In this document: positions 22,929 through 30,226 of the stretch, piece after piece
How the letters are laid out: each line of letters opens with the position of its first letter
Position numbering within the stretch: the stretch's first letter is position 1
From: Didymodactylos carnosus
Taxonomy: Eukaryota; Rotifera; Eurotatoria; Philodinida; Philodinidae
Direction of reading: 5' to 3'
Length of the DNA stretch: 30,226 bases
Assembly (NCBI GenBank): GCA_905250885.1
Contig: CAJNOQ010001577.1
Span: 1-30,226 of the forward strand
The notes under the pieces: generated by a model
What the model saw: only the letters and a program-made list of their open reading frames with translations
What the model was told of the DNA's origin: nothing
Databases searched by the model: none
Program-made: the position numbers and the translations under genes

Positions 22929-23132
22929 CCCGTCTAAACTATCACTAATGTCATCATTGCATTTAATCGATAGTAGACAATTATGTTCTGGTTGTTTAAA
23001 ACTCTGCAATGTTCGTAATATAGCACTGGCATACGTATCGCAGTCAGTCTTATGAAGATTAACATCCGAATAATGTTGATGAGTAGATAATAAATTCTGT
23101 TTTAATCCTACCATTTGTGATTCCTCCATCAT
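22929..23132 (-). CDS. Initiator exon (first coding exon)
   Basis: ATGATG at 23132-23127 follows an in-frame TAA three codons upstream in the context AAATAATGATGG, so translation most likely starts here. The exon encodes 68 codons, MMEESQMVGLKQNLLSTHQH onward, with good coding character (mixed Asp, Lys, Cys, Leu) and stops at the consensus donor GACGGG|GTAAGT (22929/22928), phase 0. It contains KTDCDTYASAILRTLQSFKQ, possibly helical, and three cysteines in total. No family was recognised. The nearest plausible downstream exons are more than 10 kb to the left, so linkage to the large gene is inferred from strand, phase and lack of alternatives. Confidence 0.75.
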
Positions 23133-23157
23133 TATTTACTACAGCATTATAATATTA
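23133..23157 (-). other. 5' UTR part of the initiator exon
   Basis: The exon is inferred to open after TTTTTATCATTTTAG at 23158, giving 25 untranslated bases before ATG. Confidence 0.45.
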
Positions 23158-23280
23158 CTAAAATGATAAAAAGGAAAATAATTAAAGTCCAATAATAATA
23201 GATCCAAATCCAATATTAATGAAAATTATACGAGCGGTTGATTCTGTTAAAGTTATTTTACAATAAAAATTTAAACTTAC
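23158..23280 (-). other. Intron in the 5' UTR, 123 bases
   Basis: Consensus donor AGATA|GTAAGTTT at 23281/23280 and a strong acceptor (CCTTTTTATCATTTTAG) at 23158. The upstream non-coding exon would end at 23281. Its start is not visible; no TATA box was seen just upstream on the minus strand, and the region 23290-23390 is the likely transcription start area. Confidence 0.45.
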
Positions 23281-23411
23281 TATCTTATGTAATCTAGCAG
23301 TTTTAAGCAGACAAAAAATTATAGTGTAGTGCAGTGCAGTGAGCAGTTTTGCCGTATGATGCAGACATGTGCTATAACATCTCAACAAAGCATTTAGAAA
23401 GTTTAGGAAGA

Positions 23412-23760
23412 CATTGCTTAGGTTTTCTGATATGCTCGTTCTAACGGATGACTTGAAAAAATTTCGAAATTCTTACTTCCTGATTTTCCAGAGGACAGAT
23501 TTTCTGCTACACTATGTTAGTGAATAATGCTTGTAGGTTTTCTGATGTGCTGATTTCATTTTCATTCAATAAGAAAAGTTTCTAAGTTCTTTGTTAGTTT
23601 TCGGGAAATCTAGGGTTTCTACAAAATCAAGTTATTCAGTGAAGTTCTAACACTGATAAATAAAGCTTTTATAAGTTTCTAATATGCTCTTTTTAATGGT
23701 ATATTCAAAAATATTGTAAAGCGCTTTCTTCAGGTTTCTCCAGACCTGATTTTATGTCCC
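23412..23760 (+). repeat. Degenerate tandem repeat, three copies of ~115-140 bases
   Basis: Copies start near 23412, 23527 and 23664. Each opens with a phrase like GCTTRTAGGTTTTCTGATRTGCT, followed later by a phrase like TTCTTTNTTNGGTTTTCC and then CTGATTTT. The divergence is high. The array is just upstream of the inferred 5' UTR exon, so it may overlap the promoter region of the minus-strand gene. Confidence 0.5.
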
Positions 23761-25685
23761 ACCTCCATCCTTTGAGTTTAGAACTATATACTTATACATT
23801 TTTCGTTTATTTAAGTTTTGAAATAAATTGCTTGTGGAATCTTATAACGCAAGACTCACGCGTATGTTAGAACAAGAGTGAAAAGAAACGTATATGCGTA
23901 GACTGTCCTTTTAGACAAAAATTAGTTCAACGGATAAAACAATCAAGGCTAAAAATGAATTAAGTATAGTGCGCATAAATGCGAATCAATAGTTGAATAA
24001 ACCATTAACGGTGCCCTCCGACTACTGTGCAACAAACTGTTACACAATAGCGAAAAGAATCAAAGCCTTTTCCTATTCCTTTCTTCATACTTCATATAAC
24101 CATTCTTCCTTTCCTTAGTTCAAGGTCATTGCGGACCATATTTTTTTGACGGAACGATCGGCTATATAAAGAGAAAACTACAGAAAAAAAGTTATTTATA
24201 AAATTCCGGAAAGAGATTCAAGTCAAATTTTTTATGAATAGTTTTCTGAAAACAATTTTGAATTACGTACCACTCGACGTAGTTAATGCGCTAATTCTAA
24301 ATCTCACGTTGGTTTTAATAGAAATGTTCCCTTACAGAAAAAAAATGAATTTTATCTGAAAAACCTATAGTGAAGACCAGAAATATTTATGTTATCTGTA
24401 TTGGCGCAGGTTAGACAGAATTAACACATTTACAAAGTCTGGGAGGCTTTGAAAAATTCTCGAACCTTAGTATGTTGATCACAGCTATACAGAAAATCAC
24501 TTGATTTGGAAACTAATTTCTCTGAGCGTATCGGCCCATACTGAGAAAGTTTTTCTCATATAAATAGTAGAAGACGTGTAGAACCTCTGTCATTTTTACT
24601 TTTAAGTTTGCTCGATTCAATACTAACAATTTTTTTTTACGCCTCTCTCTGTCTTCAGAGTACTTTTCGACTCATTGTTTCCCACGATCATTAACAGTTG
24701 GAATAAAACTTTTATGTCATTAAACAGAGCCTATTTCAAAGTATACGAACATCTGTTTCAATCTAGAAAAAGTTCACTTTCATTTTTCACTTGATATCGT
24801 TGCCCACAGTGCAGCGAGCTCTCGAAAATCGCGAACATCTCTATACGAGGTCTCGAAAAAACTTTCAAGCCTATCGAAATTTGAGCGCTCAAAATTGGTC
24901 TTAGTTTCGAGGGGTTCGAAGTCTCATTTTCTAAGAAGTCGAGTTCTCGGCGAGTGCTCATCAGAATCACGTTTTGAGTGCTCGAAATACTCCTCAGTCA
25001 TCTGTATTATACGAATTTTGTCAAAAAATATATTTTATACTTATAGACATATATATACCTACAACTCCATCAGAATCCTATCCGATCCTACGGCTAGATC
25101 GTTGCCAACTCGATTTTGGGTTACGTTTTCTTAACACTTTGGACTTGTCGTCAGAAGTTGCCTCTTTGACTATCGATGCCAGATAGAGCGCTTATAAACT
25201 ATTTTTTTCGGTATTCGGCATGTTTTTAGTGAATGTCCGTCGCCACAACCAAATCATCAATCTGTTAACTTTATTCAATAAAAAATCTTGATAAGATCCT
25301 GTTAGGATTCGTGCAGAAGACCTTAGTAAGATTTTTGAGAGCCTACTCGTAAAACTCGCACTATAGAAAGCAAAAAATATCAAAATATTTGCTGGAGCAA
25401 ATAATTTGATTAAAAAACGTATTTTTGAGGTTCTTAGAAAGTTCTTCAAAAAGCCTTAGAGGCCAAAAGCATCATAAATTCCATATATAGGCTAATAGAC
25501 CATAAATTTTTCTCGATATTGGCTTTTCCACAAAAATTGACAGTTCTAACGGCGTAAAGGCTGTAAACTAAAATTAAATCAGTATTTATTTCCTGTATCT
25601 GTTTTTTACTGTTCTCTTATGAATTTATTTAGTACTTTTCACTATATGGCTCCATCTACTATATCGAATAAATCTCAGTAACTAT
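23761..25685. other. Non-coding stretch with short dispersed motifs
   Basis: No gene recognised. A patch at 24811-24992 is less AT-rich and carries three copies of GAGNNCTCGAAA (24816, 24847, 24976). A second small cluster of GGATCCTA-like motifs sits at 25071-25315. A TATATAAA box at 24163-24170 (+) has no gene after it that I can see. Confidence 0.45.
24816..24987 (+). repeat. Three copies of GAGNNCTCGAAA
   Basis: Exact matches to the pattern at 24816, 24847 and 24976. The palindrome TTTGAGCGCTCAAA lies between them, near 24881. Confidence 0.6.
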
Positions 25686-26003
25686 CATATCATCGGAAAA
25701 AAAATAAAGTTGGTTTTGAGTTGCTGAAAAGTGCTTTTTCATATGCAGCACATTCGATAATCGAGAAGATTTTCTATTTTTGGCGACGAGTACTTCCAAA
25801 AGCTTAGGAAAAAATATCAAACTAATATTATTTTCCCATAGAAATATTTTTGCGTCATTTTGTTTCAAAATATTTCCTAGACTTTTTGAAATACTCGTCA
25901 CAAAAACTAGAAAATATTCTCGGCTGTCGAGTGTGCTGCATACGAAAACACTTTTCAGCAACCCAAAACCAACTTTACTTTTTGTTGTTGATAATATGTC
26001 ATC
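25686..26003. mobile_element. Foldback element with ~140-bp diverged inverted arms
   Basis: Arms of about 25686-25823 and 25868-26003 are inverted copies, roughly 80% alike. Matching landmarks are AAAGTTGGTTTTG, GTTGCTGAAAAGTG, ATGCAGCACA and GACGAGTA in the left arm, with their reverse complements in the right. Because of this the two strands both encode a similar phrase ending SRLSxVLHxK, which is a result of the palindrome and not of two genes. No target duplication was resolved. Confidence 0.75.
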
Positions 26004-28876
26004 GATTAAAAAATGGATATAAAATAAACACTGATGTGATTCTTATCTAGAATCTAAATGTTTCATACAACCAAGATTATTCTTTTCAACAGATTGAAAA
26101 GTGCACTAAATATACACATTTTTTAATAGATTACGTATTGTAGTCTCGAACCGCATTCTATAACGGCAATTTGTAAGATATTGTAAGAACCAGATAAAAA
26201 CGGTATGAAAGTCTCACAGAAACGGGACTCGAGCGCATACTCTTAAAGAAGAGCTAGAGCTAATGTTTAGTGGTTTTGTTCTCCTCTGTTGCATAGGAGA
26301 ATATTTATATTTGAATATTTTGATATTCAAAAAAGCTAACAGTTTGATTACCTTTATGCACAATTTAAATGGTATTTAATATCAAAAAATACGTTGGAAC
26401 TATAGTAGATGCAGTGAATACAGTTTTGACGTATTCAGACATAAATTACATTTCTTTTGCTCTCGTTTCAACTAAAATATTATTGGTATTTGTTCAACAT
26501 TTTGTGTTAGTCCCTGAAATTTCGTAATTAATGCGACATTTAATTTCGAATGCTCTGCTCATGTGCACCAGTGATTGATTAGAAAAAGATTTCCGCCCAA
26601 CCTGTTTTAGTAATATTGAACTATGTATCATTGCCTAAGGATGTTACAAGCTTAGATACGAGTTTTTCGATCTGTAAAAAAAAGAGTGTGCAATTCGAAA
26701 GAAGGAAGAGACAAAATTTTTTTTTAAGTATGCGGAAGTATAGAGTAAATATTTATTAATAAAATGAAAAATGATAGAGCTCTGAGAGTTTTTTTATTCA
26801 CATTTTGTATTTGTTATAATAGTCTTTCATTAAGCCCATACTCAGGCTCCGTTAGGAGTTTTTTACTGAATGAATACAGAATTAAAATAAAAATCACTCA
26901 AAGCTCGTTAACACCTTTTTTCATAGAGAACAATGTACTCTGCATTTCTAACAACTCAGAAAAATTCTATCTAATCAGACTATAGAGATTCGCGACAAAA
27001 CGAAAAAGATATAAAATAGATTCGAAACATCTTTATCATTCATTATTCATAAGGTGTGACTCGAGTATAATGTTAAATGTTAAAAATACTTGTTTTTATT
27101 AACTAACATGATGTCTATAGTAAGATATTTCTATCCGACTTACTTGAACTTTTAACTATAACAATGACTCCTTCGATAATAAACGTTAGCTAAAATCCCG
27201 TTTAAGAGAATTTGAAACTAAACAAACAATATTTAATTATGTCAATAAATAACATAAAGACACAGGAAGGAGTGAAAAAGAGAGAAAGAGAAAAGAAATG
27301 TTGAACAATGATGATAGAGTAATACATGCATAGATCTAAAATAAAAGAGTACATGTATATGATTATACATGTATCAATCATTGTGTAAAGACAAGAAAGC
27401 GAGTAAAAATGAAGGTAATTTCATGAAGAAAAAAAAAAGTATAGACATTCGACAAGACTCGACTCGATGTCTGTTCACTCGTGTGTATGAACGTATACTT
27501 ATCTGTTGATTACTATTTTGAGAAATGTACTACAAAAGTCGTTCAGTATACAAAATCGTTTTTCTTCGTTTTTTTTTTTTTTTTATTACCAAAAACCTAA
27601 CCGATCAAGTACATGATGACAGATGACCTTTAATAGATAGATCTCCTTTCGTTGAAATAAACGCTCATCTTTCCTATTGAACGAACAATTTCTTATATAT
27701 AGATAGAATCTTTTAATTCAAAACAATAACAAACCAAGGTTACAACACAATTGCCTAGCATTGTGGTACTGCTGACCTCTGAATTACTCAATTCGTCACT
27801 GTTGATTTTTCTAGGCTGAAACTATTTTTTGTCTTTTTGCTTGAAGATTTAAGATGTTTGCGCTTCTTGTCTAAACTGTCCTTGAGAATTTTTTGTAAAG
27901 GTAACCAATATAAAATTGACTATAAAATAGAAATTCGATAAAAGAAGTCTCGAAAAACCTGTTAACGAATGGGTAGAAGTCACATACCGTACTGTTAAAA
28001 TAATAGAGAGTAAGGTTGTCTGGATGATCTAATATATATATATATATATATGAAATGAAAAGTTGATGTATAAAGTGAGTGAGTATTGGAAAAAGTAACT
28101 TTTCTATAATATAATATGCTCTCATTCTTCTATGTATATGTGTAATAATTTAGAAAGTAATATGAACGTGAAATGTGAGTCTACAGATATAAAATAATGA
28201 TAAGAATAATAGATATAGAACAAGTGACTGTCGATATGAAAAGAAATATAACGAATATTATTTGTCCTATGTAGAGATGACAATCATTACACACACATAC
28301 ATTCGATATACATAACTCTCTGTTGAGATGTCGAAAAGTTCAGTAATAAAATGATGATGATAATTGGACCTAAAAATATATTTTGCCTTAAATTGTTCTG
28401 TGATATTTATCTATTTAAACCTATTTATCGGACATTTTTCACTCTCTCAATCGATATTTTAATCTTTATTATGCATCTGTGTACAATACTATGTGCAATA
28501 AACACGAGAGAATACATAAAAAAGGTCAGAGAAATGTAGTCAGTCATTCAATTTTAACTATTGTTTGCGATTTATATTTATTACTTCGATGAACATACAC
28601 ATATTGTTAGCACGAAGTTAACAGAAAAAAAGAATCCTTTGTTTTCAAAAAAACAAACAAAAACTAAACAAGCAATCATTAACATTTTCACAATAAACTG
28701 ACATTACTAACTTTATTTAGGATCAAATTTTTGACAATTACAAGTCAATATCATGACACAAACAAATGTACGTATTAAACAGTCAAGACTTTAAAATATC
28801 CATTCGAGTAAAACTTGATGTTGTGCTTTTTAAAAGTGAAAATTATACTTAATAGTATGTATACAGCTAGAGAGCA
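26004..28876. other. AT-rich non-coding stretch
   Basis: A/T homopolymers (T tract about 27570-27584) and a (TA)n array at 28032-28051. Open frames of 60-85 codons here encode AT-driven hydrophobic chains and are not called. Confidence 0.5.
28032..28051 (+). repeat. (AT)n microsatellite
   Basis: Ten AT units without interruption. Confidence 0.95.
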
Positions 28877-29270
28877 CTACTTATACAAAATATTTGATTT
28901 TCTAGTATGTGACAAATTGTTTATACTAACTAAAGCAATCAGGGATCCCAAATCTTCTAGTTTTGGCAGAAAAATTCTGATTTTTCGAACTTTTCTGCTT
29001 CGTTTCTGCTTTTTATTGTTCTGACTTTTATTTTCTGATTTTTGTGTTTTTGGATCTGGGATCCCTGAAAACAATATCTACAGGAGTAATACTGAAAAAG
29101 ACGGAAAAGTCAAACACAGTACTCTTGGAAAGATATTCTGCAGAATGATCATCTTTAAACCTTAGTTTTTGATGATATGAACTAATAAAATCTTGTGCCA
29201 TACTCGCTTCTTTTAACAATAATTCAAAATTAATAAAGACTAGAACCTTGGCGTCTATATTAAACGAAGC
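28877..29270 (-). pseudogene. Open frame of unknown family interrupted by a MITE
   Basis: From 29270 (just after a TAA) the minus strand is open and coding-like: it contains NIDAKVLVFINFELLLKEAS, then MAQDFISSYHQKLRFKDD, then VFDFSVFFSITPVDIV. At 29067 it runs into the hAT-like MITE. If the element and one copy of its 8-bp target duplication are left out of account, the frame continues beyond 28939 as LVSINNLSHTRKSNILYK to a TAG at 28877, so the interrupted sequence was open by about 85 codons. It may be an exon of an upstream gene or a transposon fragment. No start codon context, splice partner or known domain was found. Confidence 0.45.
28940..29067. mobile_element. hAT-like MITE, 128 bp
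   Basis: The ends are CAGGGATCCCA (28940-28950) and its exact inverse TGGGATCCCTG (29057-29067). The flanks are AAAGCAAT on the left (28932-28939) and AAAACAAT on the right (29068-29075), an 8-bp duplication with one mismatch. Termini starting CAGGG and 8-bp duplications are typical of hAT elements. The interior is T-rich with repeated TTCTGA/TTCTGC and no coding capacity. Confidence 0.8.
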
Positions 29271-30226
29271 TTACTGTTATTATTGAATGATTACCCTATT
29301 ATTCATTAAAAATCATTGTCATTTAATGTTAAGTATCTAGCCCTTAAAGTAAAATTATTTTAATAATCTATCTAAATCAAATGCACGATTCGATCATGTT
29401 TATGTACTTATTTTGATCCTATTGTTTAACATTCTTCTCTAAAAAGTAAAGCCTTATTTAAACAACTACGCCGTACGAACGTCGTACAACAATTGACGGG
29501 ACAACAATATCTTTTCATCTACAGCATCAGAATATTGAATTTCTTGAGAAGAAAAATTATTCTTTTGTCAGTTATTTATGGTTAATAAAAATCTAAAATC
29601 TTTTATAAAACATTGTACGTCTAAGCAAGGTAAATTTTGTGCTTTAGTTGATCTAATCACTAGTGATACTTTTTTCGCCGACTCCGTAGCTCCAATAAGG
29701 CGAGGACATTGAATCTTAGAGCCATCATAAATAAACGATAAATTACTTGAGATGAGTTATTGATTATTTCTGCTGGATCCTCGTTACGGATGACAATAAC
29801 AATAATATTCACTAAAACCAATTACTTCTTTGATAAAGCATCCGATCCGTTGTTTCGTTTCATCGATATATTTATTAGTATAAATTTGATTGTTCACCTG
29901 TTATGACAGAGTTGTATGACGACAAAGATTTCTTGTTGTTTATCATCAAGGCTTTTCCGGTGGATAACAATGAATCATTCATATTCAGCAAGAAGAGATG
30001 AATCCATTTAAGTTATATAAAAAGTTCACGTTAAACTATCGAATAGCTACCGAAATGAATTGCTACGCATGATTATGACAGAGAAAACTCTTACAGTCGC
30101 TTCGCGAAACGTAAGGAAAACTGTAGTTGTGATGTGCGTGGCGGTCCACAATTCTTTCACGTTTTTGTTTTGCACCTGAACTTATATAAAAGAACGGAAG
30201 AGACATTAGAATTTTGCTTAACTTTG
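29271..30226. other. Frame-broken coding-like patch at the right edge
   Basis: Short open stretches with coding-like composition occur in changing frames. Minus 29567-29466 reads EIQYSDAVDEKILLSRQLLY. Plus 29578-29712 contains KFCALVDLITSDTFFADS. Plus 29903-30000 reads MTELYDDKDFLLFIIKAF then PVDNNESFIFSKK. From about 30059 one + frame stays open to the window end (contains RFAKRKENCSCDVRGGPQFF). Frames are not consistent, so this may be a decayed gene or transposon, or exons of a neighbour with unseen introns. No family was recognised. Confidence 0.3.
30183..30192 (+). promoter_or_regulatory. TATA-box-like element at the right edge
   Basis: TATATAAAAG matches the TATA consensus well and would place a + strand transcription start near the window end. 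The open frame that crosses it, and the frequency of similar strings elsewhere (for example 18226 and 24163), keep confidence low. Confidence 0.2.

Larger units (their letters stand above)
254..23132 (-). other. Gene-level model: large multi-exon gene of unknown function
   Basis: Six large or medium exons between 9278 and 254 join in frame through GT/AG introns, so that part of the model is well supported. An initiator exon at 23132-22929 ends in phase 0 at a consensus donor with no other partner in the window, so it probably starts the same transcript. The link between 22929 and 9278 is the weak point: exon 9278 needs an upstream exon ending one base into a codon, so at least one small exon must lie in between (candidates at 10500 and 12230). 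The product would be about 1,900-2,000 residues, mainly disordered and polar, with no recognised catalytic domain, signal peptide or membrane segment. This composition would suit a scaffold or cytoskeleton-associated protein, which is inference only. Exon 23132 could instead belong to a separate gene. Confidence 0.5.

Noticed and set aside
24163-24170. TATATAAA box on the + strand
   Set aside because: No + strand gene follows; such strings are frequent in this AT-rich sequence.
27871-28125. 84-codon minus-strand open frame with several Ile/Tyr runs
   Set aside because: Includes the (AT)n microsatellite; low-complexity chance frame.
29690-29715. GC-richer short stretch considered as a tRNA
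   Set aside because: No cloverleaf, no T-loop consensus and no acceptor stem could be formed.

Overview
This window is animal nuclear DNA, not bacterial. It is strongly AT-rich (about 70% by eye). Its coding blocks end at clear GT/AG splice sites with T-rich acceptors, some introns are very short (55, 101 and 123 bases), and small non-autonomous transposon relics are scattered between exons. This would suit a rotifer such as a bdelloid, but no lineage-diagnostic gene or spliced leader was recognised, so the assignment is an inference.

Left part (1-9,278): six coding exons of one large gene on the minus strand. Read right to left they are 9278-9157, 7319-6494, 6038-4687, 3697-3007, 2951-2179 and 2077-254. 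Every junction keeps reading frame: phase 0 between the first two, phase 1 into 6038, phase 0 into 3697, phase 1 into 2951, phase 0 into 2077. The product is long, polar and mostly low-complexity, rich in Gln, Asn, Ser and Arg. No enzyme domain was recognised. It carries a duplicated module of about 60 residues ending in DIY-x5-LENYK, and a run of tyrosine motifs near its C-terminal part.

Middle part (9,279-22,928): a huge AT-rich stretch that is most simply a set of introns of the same gene. It holds two candidate small exons (10500-10482/10465 and 12230-12183), microsatellites, a foldback element flanked by TA, a perfect hairpin, a MITE and patches of decayed coding-like sequence. A convincing initiator exon lies at 23132-22929, preceded by a 123-base intron in the 5' UTR. 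If it belongs to the same gene, the locus spans at least 23 kb and encodes roughly 1,900-2,000 residues.

Right part (23,290-30,226): mostly non-coding sequence upstream of that gene. It contains a degenerate three-copy tandem repeat, a second foldback element, a hAT-like MITE with a near-perfect 8-bp target duplication that interrupts an open reading frame, and a dense but frame-broken coding-like patch up to the right edge.

No rRNA, tRNA, CRISPR array, virus or toxin gene was seen. The most notable items are the unidentified large gene with its duplicated module, its unusual layout (possible microexons, possible alternative first exon) and the MITE-broken ORF.
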